Below, in pieces: positions 37,601 to 49,372 of a stretch of 64,000 nucleotides of DNA. How positions within the stretch are numbered: the first letter of the stretch is position 1; each line of letters begins with the position of its first letter. Below the pieces are notes generated by a model. The model did not search any database, was not told where the DNA came from, and was given only the letters and a program-made list of their open reading frames with translations. The position numbers were made by a program, and so were the translations under genes. This DNA is from Citrus sinensis. Taxonomy: Eukaryota > Streptophyta > Magnoliopsida > Sapindales > Rutaceae. The DNA lies in contig NC_068556.1 in NCBI RefSeq assembly GCF_022201045.2, positions 22,735,501 to 22,799,500 on the forward strand. Direction: 5' to 3'.

Positions 37601-39085
37601 GTCTGTGATCTTATTTGAAGCCATGCACGCAGCTCACCAGTTTGTTGGACCAAAAATCAGTTCAAATTCCTTTGATGCATATAACACAGAAGTAGCTCAA
37701 TATGTATTTTTCAATTCTCCCTCGGAATGACCTCGACCGATTTCAAAAGCACAAGTGTGATTTATCCAAATTCATTTTCAGCTTAAAACATTAGCATCTC
37801 TCACCCGCTAATAATGATTCTCAAACTCTCATTCATGTCATTGCTTAGTAATCTCATCTTCAAAGTTCTGCTTTGAAAGAAGTGAGTCCTACAATTGCAA
37901 CATTGCTACATGACAGAAATTGTGACAATACTCTTCCATCCACCAATTCTGTGTTCCCCTATAACTGACCCAATATGCCAATATCTAAAATCCTAATAGC
38001 AAAACAAAACCCTTCAATCACCAAAATATAAAACCAACCAAAAGAACTATACAATGCACACAACAATAATAAATAAATAAAAAAAGAACTCACATTTCAG
38101 GACCTTCTTCACCATTCTCAGCAATTCTCGGGACCTTATTCGTTCCACTTTTAAACGATGCGTTTCCTCTACCACCTCTGCCACCCGGCAGCAACAATGC
38201 CTTCTGCCCTGGAACCAATAACTCCAACAAAACCTTCGATTTTCCAGCCTCTCTAATAACTGTCCCTGGCGCCACCTTAACCACTACATCCTGTCCCTTA
38301 GCCCCGCTCTGCATCCGCCCCTGCCCATGACTTCCTCTCCCGGCCCGAAAATGCACACTGTTGCGAAACGGCAGTAAGGAATTCATGGATTCATCAACTT
38401 CGACGTATACATTCCCGCCTCTCCCTCCATCGCCTCCAGAGGGCCCACCCATCGGCACGTACTTCTCGCGTCTAAAAGCCACGACGCCGTTTCCACCGGT
38501 CCCTGCTTTTACGAAAATCTTCGCCCGGTCGAAGCATCGCATTACTGCTGGCACTCCCTTCTCTTTCACATCTTCTTCCAGTTCGCCTTCATAATAGCCA
38601 TTCTCCTTATCAAAATTTTCAATTTTTCCACCGTCTTCATTTTCGCTGCTGTATTTGTCTTCGTCTTCTCCTTCTTCTCCTTCGAATATTTCGAATTGCC
38701 CGTAACTGAGCCCTAAATTACCACCTAGCCCTTCCTCTTCCTCCTCCTCCTCCTCCTCCTCCTCCTCGTCTTCTTCGCTGATGTAATCTTCATTTTCAAG
38801 TTTGGTTTCGTCTTTAACATTCAACTTGGCTACTTCGCAATCGTCGAGCTTAATTTCTGCAGCAAAGACAGCTGATAGATCGTCTTTTGGAGGGAGACGC
38901 GTGTAGGTGGTAGCTTCGCCGCCGGCTAATGGCTGCGGAGGGGCTTTCAGGGAATTGCCTCGAAATTTGACCTTACCGTTGGATTGTTTTGATGAACTTT
39001 TTGGACTACGTCTAGGTTCGTTCCGAGTTCTCGCCCGGCATACGACTTGAATCCGAGATAAGCAGCTTATCGAAATGGAAGCCAT
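34652..39085 (-). CDS. OBGC: Chloroplast Obg-family GTPase ObgC
   Basis: Six minus-strand exons (39085-38094, 37359-37086, 36311-36011, 35872-35722, 35211-35103, 34747-34652) give 640 residues. A Ser/Arg-rich plastid transit-like N-terminus is followed by a very acidic region with a long Glu run (about residues 105-180). The glycine-rich Obg fold spans about 185-330 ([36 protein letters not shown]). The G domain has the P-loop GAPNAGKST at 347-355, then DLPG and NKMD. A C-terminal OCT-like domain ends [18 protein letters not shown]. Plant ObgC (CPSAR1) is needed for plastid ribosome biogenesis and thylakoid development. The Met chosen starts a plausible transit peptide; an in-frame ATG 31 codons upstream (39178) is possible. 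Its position beside PUCHI is as in Arabidopsis. Confidence 0.93.
38731..38777 (-). repeat. Coding GAG/GAA repeat in ObgC
   Basis: A triplet repeat encodes about 15 Glu residues in the acidic linker between transit peptide and Obg fold. Length variation here would change protein length without a frameshift. Confidence 0.85.
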
Positions 39086-39179
39086 TTGTTCGGGAGTTGA
39101 TTTAGCGGCAAAAGTGAACCGAATTGGATAATGGCAGAAATAGTTTTGCAGTTTAACACCAGACGGCGTCGTTTGCATC

Positions 39180-40972
39180 TGAAGAAATAAGAAAATTAAT
39201 AATAGATGAGAAATATCATTTTGACCCTTAAGTTTTATGCATTATCTATGAGGGAATAGTTTACCCACTTTTACCAGTTAGGTGCTTGCCTGCTTGGGGA
39301 CCAATTTGACAGATATAGAAAAACTATATCTTCAATTGAGAACATCTAAGATAATAGGAATCCGTATGCTATCACGTCGAAGCGTGCTTCTCTCGTCAAA
39401 ACCCCGTTTCATTTGGTTTGTTTCTTGAAAAACTATACCATGCACTTTTCTTTGTTTTAATTTCTGCAAACTTTTTATTACTTCAGAACAGAAACTATTA
39501 CTGTGACTTTTAGCACAGAAACCAGAAACTGTAACTTGTAGCTTTTCTTTAGCTTGGGGACCATAACAGTAGTTGCCCACGGTTATGAATCTTTAATTTC
39601 TTTCATCTCTTTTAGCACAGAAGCCGTGACTGTATGTTTGTGACTGCATGCCCATATACAGTCTTAAGATAAACTAAGCTAAAGCAGTTTCTTGATTACT
39701 GATAAAAATCTTCAAATTTCACCAGACCAGAATTGGATTAATGCATCACACAAGATGCTATCTACTGAAGCAAATCGAGAAATCAATATACATAAATAAA
39801 AGCTAGCGTATATGTAATTGAATTTTCTTTAATTTGACATTAAAAAAGCATTTCTCAAAGAGCAAGTTACATGAATAGAAGAGTGGATGATATGGTATAT
39901 TATCTTCACTTGAAAAGAGAAAAGAAAGAGGTATTATCGTCGGGTAACCTTAGAATCTTAATGGACCCCCTCGTTCGAATGGTGATGGATATTGTAGTTG
40001 GAGAAAAGGGGACAAAGAATCTTGATGGGGCAAAGGCAGCTTCAATTACTAAGACTTGCTAATGTTACAGATGATCTAATACAGTTTTTATTACTTCAAG
40101 CTATTGAGGTTTTCAAGAGGAAAAGGAAGGTAACTAAACTTAGTTTTTTACTTACCTTTCACATTGGTCCTGTTAGATCAGATCTGGACTTCTGGTCACA
40201 AGTATTTTCAAATGATTAATTAGAGGATATGGTCCCAGTGTTGCGTACGCATGAGGTGGTTGGTGGAAGAGGTTTGTCACAATCATCATCTTTATGGTCT
40301 TTTTCAATGAGATGGCTGAACATGACTTGTAGATACATCATTGCCAGCATTACAAGACAGGCATGGCCAGATTTAGTATCCATTGCATTCATTTGCACAA
40401 ATCTTGGCGTTTTTTATATTCGCAACTACCTTAGCTTTCAGACCGAAGCCAATACGCCACCCTATATTGTGTGGAGGCATTTAAGACTTTGCAAAGGAAT
40501 ATCAATCTAGGGTGTTGATGCTGTCTTTCTGGTTGGAACAAATTTTTATGTGGTTTGAAAACTCTCTTTTTATCAGTACGGATGATGCGCAGAATCTCCT
40601 AGCAATATTTGTTCTTGAAACTCAAAATTCTTCCGGGCAACACCTGTTTCGGATCATATGATGCTTCCTGTGAATGTTTTTAGCTTGACTGATGATTGAC
40701 GGCTTGTTCCAAGTTAAGTACTTTTTGACAGCAAATGATTGAAAAAGAGAAAATGACATTTTTGAAGCATAAATCATTGATGAATGATGCTAAAATCGCT
40801 AACAGCATTTGCACTCAAATCATATACCACCATTGGTAAAACAAATTCTTACTTACATCAATTCCTTTACAATTGCACCCCCGATACCCCTATAAAACAA
40901 TAATATCAAACAGTTTCTGGTATTGTTATGCTTAAGCGTGGCCTAAACACAACACCACAGCTCACTTCATTT
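39180..40972 (+). other. Intergenic region with unrecognised exon-like remnants
   Basis: Between ObgC and the kinase gene there are plus-strand stretches with protein-like translation: near 39957-40060 (LVRMVMDIVVGEKGTKNLDG), 40050-40128 (LRLANVTDDLIQFLLLQAIE) and 40229-40510 (RYIIASITRQAWPDLVSIAF). They lie in different frames and are interrupted, so this looks like a decayed gene fragment. I cannot name the source family. Strand and identity are tentative. Confidence 0.3.
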
Positions 40973-42872
40973 TCAAGTAAATAGCTCACTACCTAAAGCA
41001 ATTTTAGCAGTTCCTTCACCCATGAATGTAGTCAGTGCCATCTCTTTCTCATGAATTCTTTCAAGCTCAGTCATAACAATTTCCATCTTCGGTCGCCTTC
41101 TACCTGGAGAGCTCATGCATTGTAGTGTCAGCCTGATCAAGTCCCTCATTCCCTCTGTAGTGAATGTTCCAGCCAGCCGATGATCCACAAAATTGTTTGA
41201 ACTCAGGCGTGATCTCACCTTCAAAATGCAAGAGAAATCAATACAAACCAATGTGTTAAAAACATTGGTCCAACTTTGCAAACTCTGAAACCAAACCAAC
41301 ACTCACGTTATGGTAAACCTTTGCTTACAACTTTTCATGAAACCTTGAACTTAAAACATCAGCATAAATATAAGATTGCTTTTATGTACCCATTGAATTA
41401 AGGCTTCATAGGATCCCAAGGAGACAATGTGTGAAGCCTCCTGTCCAGTTACAAGCTCCAAAAGAAACACACCAAAGCTGTAAATATCACTCATTTCTGA
41501 GAAGACCCCCGACTCTTCTACCCTAAACATTTAGGGCATAAGATTAATACAATAGGAGTGAAAACCAAGATATTTGCATAAAAACGAAAGTGCAGTCAGA
41601 AGAAATTTAATTTACTCTGGATCTCGGAAAACATTGACAATAGACCCGTGGGATGGACCTGCTTCTTCAATATTTTCGAGTAGTTTTGAGATTCCTGTGT
41701 CTGCAACCTTGGCAATGAAGTTCTCATCAACCAAAACATTAGCTGTTTTGAAGTTCTTGTGTACCAAGGGGGGTTTTAAACTATGTAAGTGGCATAAACC
41801 TGCACTATGTAGAAACTTGGATTTTTATTTTCCACCGTTTTCTCAACAATTCAACAAAAATCTTTCATCAGACTCTGGATTTACCTTTGGCTGCCCCCAG
41901 AGCTATTGATACCCTCTGTTTAAACTCTAGTTTTGTTGAAGACTCTAGTCCAGTCTCTGTCAGGAAATGGATTGCTGAAATGAAATGTAGAGAAGAACAT
42001 TCCAAACAGAAATCTGTAAGTGAATCATACCGTACAGATGATTGCACATGCTGCCATTCGGTAGATATTCGAAGACTAGCATTTGATATCCATTCTGTTG
42101 GCAGTAACCTAGAAGAGTCACTAAATTGCGGTGCCGAATCTCTGATAAATAAGTTACCTGTTTGCCACAAAGCTGTTAACTTTCTGTTGAATTAAGTTTA
42201 ACAGAGAAAGATGAACCCAAGTATGTAAATCTTGAAAATTCAATTGCTTCACAAAGCAAGTAGGAGTAACAGATTCTATTCTTCCAGTGTTGTTTCTGGG
42301 GGAATGACTGGTTTATTCTCTTCGAAGGAAAGATGTGCATAACGAAAAGCATTGATATCAGTTCATATGTTTATACTTAATTAATATACCTCCGCAACAA
42401 ATTCTTGTCGGGGAGAACCAACGCGCCTTTTAATAGCAACTACTGTGTCACGAAGCAAACCCTTATACACAGGACCAAAACTTCCAAAGCCAATGAGACT
42501 AGTTTCACTGAATTGCTTTGTTGCTTGCTCCAACTCTTCCATTGAGAACTGCCTTGCTCCTTGTGGTCCAAATGAAGGCTGGCCTGTGGCTGAACTCGGT
42601 CCTGCTCCTCTATTCCACTCAACTGCAAAGTGGGAGAACTAATCAATGATTATTTGACTACCACCTAGCTATAAAAAAAGTTCTCCATTTTCTATATGCA
42701 ATTAAGTTGAAACCTTACCTAATGCAGATGGATCTGAAGAACCTGTCTCCGAATTCTTGTTTTGATAGTTTTTACTCTGTGACTTGCAGAGCCACACTAG
42801 CCCAAGAACTATTGCCATGAAAGCAAGCGCCCCTGCAGCACCTCCAACTACAGCTGCTATTGACTTTGACAT
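40973..42872 (-). CDS. Membrane-anchored receptor-like kinase with degenerate HRD/DFG motifs
   Basis: Seven minus-strand exons (42872-42719, 42622-42390, 42157-42031, 41956-41885, 41799-41616, 41522-41390, 41218-40973) give 382 residues. The N-terminus MSKSIAAVVGGAAGALAF begins a single membrane span (about 6-29) with almost no outside domain. A kinase domain follows: glycine loop GFGSFG at 96-101, Lys116 in VAIK, HRN-LVTLLGYC, then the catalytic loop VHKNFKTAN with Asn211 where active kinases have Asp, and DTG (229-231) in place of DFG. Subdomain SDIYSFGVFLLELVTG is intact. The C-terminus ends TAKIALGSELF. Recalled Arabidopsis relatives read HKD and DAG here, so the Asp loss may be specific to this gene and suggests a pseudokinase or weak kinase. 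No partner or pathway can be inferred from context. Confidence 0.85.
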
Positions 42873-45280
42873 GTGGGTAAATCTTCGCGTCTCCTTCAAC
42901 AAACTTGAACATTGAACCTGTAATGTAGAAGAGCAAAGGACTATCAAGCAAGCTATTAAATCCGGCATAGAAAAATATAAATAACACCAGGAAGAATTAT
43001 CCAGATTTCAAAGAAGAAGAAACTCAAGATTCCAATACCTGTGGGGAACACTACAGCAGAAGTGGTTATAATTGGATTTTTTCTTGTTCACATTGACATT
43101 GAACAACTAATGCCAATTCAGGTACTTATAGCGCCCACCAGTATTCAGAAAATGCAGGCTTACCGATCTCGAGTATCCACTTAGGAAAGAGACATTTGGC
43201 AAGCTGAGACACTGCTGCAATGAGGAGAATAACAGATCAGAAAACAACTCATTTGCTTTTCCAAGTACCCCACTTTGCTGTCCAATGTTGAGAATCGCAC
43301 CAAATTTACACTATGAGAGGCCTAGTCACCAAAAGAACATCAAATCCTTGCATTACTTCAAAACATTTAGTGCCTCAAGGAAGAAGAAAAAGCATTTTGA
43401 TTCATGGCTAGAAGTTGAATAAGGTAAAAGAGACGACAATGTATTCACACTCTTGTTTTGACATCATTGGACACTATGTGGGAATCTCTCGATTGGAAAA
43501 CCAATGCCCCATGTGGATTATTGTTACCAACTGTAAATATGTTGATTTTACTAACAAGATGTGGACATGCATGAAAGTGACTTTAATTAGACAGGCACTG
43601 TAGAAGACATAATTATTGAAGGGGATCAAAAGAAAAGGTTGTTATCAATCTTTCAATTTCAAGTCTCTTCCCTGAATTCACTCTTTCTTTTTTGGGCCTC
43701 TTTTTTGCAATCTGATGTGGAAAGAAGAGAGGCTGTGTCTATTTTTGTGCAAGAGATGGGCCTGTTTCTCCTATGGGGTCATGACAGCTGCGCTTACGCA
43801 AGACATTACAACAGCAAAGTTTATCAGGCGCACAGTTTCCATGGCTAATTGTTCTTGGTCTTCTTGCTTAAGAATGAATATATTAGCTGTTTTAGAAAAC
43901 TTAATTCAATTTTCTTCTCTTTATTCCCTTGTGCAGCATATGGTTGAGCTGCGTCAGCAAAAAGTGGGGAAGGCTGTTGAGCTGTAATGTAATTGTCTCT
44001 CATTTATTTATTTTGTTTGTTTTTCCTGAATTTTGTTGTGTTTTTGGGTTGGTTTTAAAAGAAACATGGGATTGATTGGAAGGAAGTTGTCTTGTTGTGC
44101 AGGTCTGTATAAGCACAAAAATATAAGAGGCCAATCTTGGATACAGAGGTAGATTTCCGAAACAGAATGTTGTTTGCATCTGTTGTCTCGGACTCCGGCA
44201 GCGAAGCAAGTTGATAGATTTGTCTGTGCATAGCCTGATTGCAAAAGATTGTTTCTCTTGAATCCTTTGTTCTTATTCTTACAATGGACACTTATGTTTT
44301 CTTCATTGAATGAACCTACTGCACCAAAAGAATAGACAGCAACAGAAGCATGAGATCTTTCTTTTAGTCAAGGATCATTCCATTTTTTCTTTCCTTTTTT
44401 TTTTTTTAATTTTTTCCTTTGGTAATGAGATCTTTTCAATTAGAAGGATTTAATGTGCTTGGAATGAAAATGAGATCTTTGTGTTTGAGGGGACCATTTT
44501 AGCCGTGGTTAACTAAATCTTGGTGATAAAACAAACAAATCAAGGCCATATTTAAGGCTGTTGCTGTGGTCCTTCAAGTAATAGAAAGGTGACTCTTGAG
44601 CTATATTTGGTAGCAACAACCAAGCTCTTGCCAGCCATGCACCCCAGCAGTAGTAGAGTTGTTGGCTGTTGTTATTCTATTTGCGGAATGGTAAATGGAA
44701 ATATCAAAAAGTTCAGTTTGATCAAACACAGAAAGCCAATTTCTTTTCTTTATTCAATCAATTATTGAATTGAACCATCTTGCATCATGCTTTGTATTAT
44801 TTCCGTATCACTAACTCAATGATTCTTTCCATGTCAAAATCTGCTTAACTACTACTTTGAAAATCATCATGTATCCCCCTTCTTTCGCCGTAAATCCAAC
44901 TACTGTGGTTCTTTCTTAGCTTCACTCTTTACCTGGATCTAGTTTAGTTTTACATTGCTTCTGGGAAAGTAATTAACTTTAAGCAGTACTGCCTTTTTCT
45001 TTTTGTCCTGCACTCTGTTCAAATCTTTAAGCCAATTAACAAAAAGACCAATGAGCACTGAAAAGCAAAGGGTAATACAGTTATTGACTACTAAATATAT
45101 CTTAGTGAATCCCTCATACTTTCTGACAAGGATGTTACCTTAACTTCTATCATCACCAAACATTCAGTACCCACCACAATTTTTTTTTCCCCTTTTTTAA
45201 GAATCTCTTTCACATCTTCCACAAATTTAAAAAGAAAAAAAATATATATATATATGAATACGATGACATCAGTATTCTAA
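42873..45280. other. Upstream region of kinase gene and spacer
   Basis: The first few hundred bases probably include the 5' UTR and perhaps a leader intron. The rest, to 45.28 kb, shows no convincing exons, only short open frames without motifs. Confidence 0.45.
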
Positions 45281-45640
45281 GTGCCTGTTTGGTATGACTT
45301 ATTTAAGAGCCATAAATGCTTATTTAATCGTATAAGCACTTTTTTACAATTTTTATGGTGTTTGGTTATTTTTTTAGTAGAATTTTTTTAGCTTAAATAA
45401 GCTAATTTACCTCTACTAGCAAAAGTCCAAAATTGAGCTTTTGGGAGTAGAGGTTATAGAGCTTTTCTAAAAATAGATAATATAAAAAATATCACACAGT
45501 TTAATGGTTCAAAAATACTTTTTTTATTGACAACCAAACACCCAATGACTTTTTGTCCAAAAGCTCTATTGGTATAAGCTATACTGCTATAAGCTCTACT
45601 GTTATAAGCTTTATTTAATAAGTTGTACCAAACGGAGCCT
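45281..45640. mobile_element. MITE with GTTTGGTA-type terminal inverted repeats
   Basis: The left end GTGCCTGTTTGGTATGACTT pairs with the right end, whose complement is AGGCTCCGTTTGGTACAACT. The inner termini (TTATTTAAG and TTATTAAATA) also correspond. The element is 360 bp, AT-rich and non-coding. No clean target duplication was found, so superfamily (hAT-like is a guess) and exact ends are uncertain. Confidence 0.6.
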
Positions 45641-46220
45641 GAATAGGAATGATAATCACTTTCCCGAAGCAAAAATGGCAAGCAACGCCACCCTTTTTAA
45701 TTGCTAATTGATCAAAGTTTATTTGTTTTGTACACAGACTCACAGTCACAGACTTACTGGCCGATCTTGGTACATGATTAAGCCCACTTGAAGACAAGCG
45801 AGCATTGTTCATTAACTCATTAAGGTCAGAACATAATAATATATTAAAATTAAGTGCTTTTTTAAATACCCACTTTACTGTCAACTGCATTCCTGTAATA
45901 TGATTAAAATCAAAAGTGATTTGGATGATCTTCTTTTAAAGATGATGCTTTCAGGTTGGCTCACATCACCTGATAAAGCAACTTTTTTTTTTTTTCCTGC
46001 CTTTGTCCTTTTTCATTGCCAAATCAAATCATATCATATCTGTATAACGGTTCTAATCACCACTATAATCTTCCACATAATCACAAGAAGGAAAAAGATC
46101 CGGCGATGAGATGACAGTTTTGTAACATCAGCTACTGTTGTCTATTTTTGTAGAGGATGAGTCTCAAATGAAATAAATACAAACATTTAGAATGCTACTG
46201 AAAACATTCATTTGCCAGTT
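45641..46220. other. Spacer without recognised features
   Basis: AT-rich sequence between the MITE and the tandem repeat. Nothing was recognised. Confidence 0.5.
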
Positions 46221-46290
46221 GTCATTGTGTTTTTATATGCATAGTTTGTCTTTTTGTCATTGTGTTTTTATATGCATAGTTTGTCTTTTC
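46221..46290. repeat. Two tandem 35-bp copies
   Basis: GTCATTGTGTTTTTATATGC... is repeated immediately with one mismatch, followed by a CTTTTT-rich tail. Confidence 0.85.
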
Positions 46291-46656
46291 TTTTTCTTTT
46301 TCTTTTTAATTCACCATTATAAATGCACAGGTGACCCAAGATTATAAAAAGATTAACACACTGACCATATTCAAATTTCTTTTCAAGTATACTACACTTC
46401 CCAAGTATAATTTTAATAAGTGGGGTCAACGTTATTTAATGGTAAATTTTATTATTATTAAAATTAATTGACTATTAATGTATGTAACTATTCAATAAGT
46501 GAATACCTCCTTAAGATCGTAATTGGTTCACTTATTGTAATATCATAGGTGTTTATGGTGACAAATCTAATGAATATAACTACTTTTTAGTTAGGTTATT
46601 ATTGTTTCGCTTTTTAAAATTATGGAATATCAAATGACTGCAAGAAAATAATGTTC

Positions 46657-47768
46657 TCTATCATTTTACTACTATAACATTGTAAAATTTTTCATTTTAC
46701 TACTTTTCTATTAAAATTGTTAGTCGACCAATTAGTTAACTAGTAAAATATTAATTTTACCCTTTATGATAAAATACACAAATAGAGATATCAAATGATA
46801 GACAAAAAAAAATATGTTATACCCTTAAATTGTTGAATAATAGTTTCAACCATGAATTTATGAATAACTTTGAATTTATTATAACTACGAAAGTAGCAAA
46901 TTGATAAAAATGCATTGAAATATTTTTGTTAAAAAACACACAATCTATTCTGAAAAAACCAAAAAACACTTAAAGCTTATCTACAAAATCAACATTTTCA
47001 TATTTAGGTTTTTTTAAAGAATATATTGTGCTTTTTTTAACACAAAAATTTTAGCAGTATTTTTGTCAATTCACTAATTTTATTGTTATAATAAATTCAT
47101 GGTTAAAACTATTATTTAATTATTTAAGGGTATAAAAAAATTTTATTTCTATTATTTGATATTTTTATTCTTATATGGTAAAAATATAAGATAGACAAAA
47201 AAACCTAAATATGAAAATGTTGATTTTGTAGATAAGCTTTAAGTGTTTTTTGGTTTTTTCAAAATAGATTGTGTGTTTTTTAACAAAAATATTTCAATGC
47301 ATTTTTATCAATTTGCTACTTTCATAGTTATAATAAATTCAAAGTTATTCATAAATTCATGGTTGAAACTATTATTCAACAATTTAAGGGTATAACATAT
47401 TTTTTTGTCTATCATTTGATATCTCTATTTGTGTATTTAACCATAAAGGGTAAAATTAATATTTTACTAATTAACTAACTAGTCAACTAATAAGAATATA
47501 TTGTGCTTTTTTTAACACAAAAATTTTAGCAGTATTTTTGTCAATTCACTAATTTTATTGTTATAATAAATTCATGGTTAAAACTATTATTTAATTATTT
47601 AAGGGTATAAAAATATTTTTATTTCTATTATTTGATATTTTTATTCTTATATTTTACCTAAAGGATAAAATTGGTATTTTCCTAGACAACCAACTGGTCA
47701 ACTAACGGTGCTAATCAAAAAATAGTAAAATGGAAGGTTTTGCAAAGTTATAGTAGTGAAATAAAAGG
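46657..47768. mobile_element. Nested palindromic element (about 1.1 kb)
   Basis: The outer ends are inverted copies: CATTTTACTACTATAAC near 46662 against GTTATAGTAGTGAAAT near 47747, about 100 bp on each side and imperfect. Inside, a ~290-bp arm (46719-47010) is repeated inverted at 47203-47490. A ~180-bp segment (47019-47199, starting GAATATATTGTGC) is repeated directly at 47493-47670. All four blocks are related to one another (ATAATAAATTCATGGTT, TTTAAGGGTATAA). The best reading is repeated insertion or rearrangement of one MITE family. There is no coding capacity. Confidence 0.75.
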
Positions 47769-47872
47769 ACACAATCCTTCTTACGGTCATTTAATATTTT
47801 TAAATTTTGAAATAATTAAATAATAATAATCCTTTTTTATTTTTATTCATAATAACTAGCTCGGTTCGTATA

Positions 47873-48988
47873 TTCTCACAACATATAGCACAACATTAAG
47901 CACTGAACGGTGCATTTTGAACATAATATAAAATGCTATTGTTGAACACGAGAACAAGGCTTTCGGATGTGCATTCTCCCCTGATTCAACACAAGAACGA
48001 GGCTTTTGGACATGTGCATTCTCCCTTAATTCCCACCAAATCCACATCTTACTCAACACTCCTGATCTGATCTTCTTTTGAGTAAAAATATATGTAGGTG
48101 ATTGGTAGTTAATAAATAAAGAAAATAAAGTAGTTAATAAATAAAGAAAATAAAGAAGTTAAATCTTACCCATACACTATCACTTAAAGACACATGTCAC
48201 AAAATCTTTAAAAAGCTCATGAAAGCTAGATAAAGAGAAGATCTTTATCCATAACATACACATTTCCCCTCCTCATTTCCACCAAATCCACAGCTCACTC
48301 AAGCCAAATCTGACCAGCAAATTCTCACTGCATTCTCTCAGCTCGGCTTCACTCTCTTGGCTTCACTTCACTCGTTGTCAGCTGCCGTAATCAATTTTGT
48401 TGAGGTAATTTGCTTTATTTATTCGAAATTTGGTTGTGATGGTTATGAAATTGTGAAGATTTAGCTTGCATTGTGTTAATTTTTGTTGACGGTATGTAAG
48501 TGCATAGGATCCTTTTATATATATACGGTTCATGAATTGTTGATTTTGGGATGATTATGCAAGAAAATATGAGTTTGCAACGGGCATGTACGTGCAAAGG
48601 CAACATGCATATGAACTTACCTTCTTTTACTATGAATTTGTTTAGCTTTATGAGTTAGATTCAGTTAGTATTGTGTTAAAATTCTGGTAATAAACGGTCT
48701 CCTGCTAACTAGAAAACGGCTAACCGATTTCATTGAGACAGTTGTGGAGAGATAAAGGGAGCAAAAGAGAGCTAGAGACCCAGGGCGAGAGAGAGCCAAA
48801 TCGATGGTGAAAAGGGAGCAAGGTCAGATGCGTGAGAGAGAGCCAAATTGACGGTGAAAAAGGAGCAACGTGAGAGGGCTGTGTTTTGCGTGCGAGACTT
48901 GTGTGAGGAGCCGGTTTTGAGTTGAATTTATATTCAACTCAAAACGCACCGTTCGGTGCTAGGCGTTGTGCTTAATGTTCTGTGAGTG
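47873..48988. mobile_element. Element with ~58-bp terminal inverted repeats
   Basis: The left arm 47873-47930 (TTAAGCACTGAACGGTGC...) pairs with the right arm 48930-48988 (GCACCGTTCGGTGCT...GCTTAATGTTC). The interior has two ~43-bp tandem copies at 47942-48028 (GGCTTTxGGA, GTGCATTCTCCC) and a leader-like stretch near 48290-48410 ending in a possible donor GAGGTAATTT. There is no transposase frame. It lies against the nested palindrome and ends about 385 bp before the TON2 start codon, so its right end may contribute to that promoter. Confidence 0.65.
48105..48154. repeat. Two tandem 25-bp copies
   Basis: GTAGTTAATAAATAAAGAAA... is repeated exactly once more, followed by a partial third copy. 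Confidence 0.85.
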
Positions 48989-49372
48989 TCATTTTCCTAA
49001 TTAGCTGGCTTTGACGTCATCAAAATTTATAGGCCTAAATTCGCCCATAATCTTAGCCCAGTGAGCATGCATCGAGGAACTCCTGAGGGCCCAAATCAAT
49101 AAATAAAACAAACAAAAGCATTAAGGACCTTAATGAAAAAGGCCTTGCCGAGAAAAGTTTCAGTTTTTTTTTTTTGGGGGAAAATAAGACGTGATAGATT
49201 ATGAGTTTCTAATTTCTTGAATTGGTTTTTTCGCTAAGCCCGTCCTGAAATTCTAGGGTTTAATTCATTTCTACAAATTCTGTAAATTTTATTTAACAAA
49301 TTACAGGGTGAAAAAGTTGAACTTGTTCGAGTTTACTGAAGAGTCGAATTAGTTACTTGGATTCGGCCGGCC

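Noticed and set aside
46221-46290. Tandem repeats here and at 48105, 47942 and 61963 as a CRISPR-like array
   Set aside because: Two adjacent copies without unique spacers in a plant genome; simple tandem duplications.
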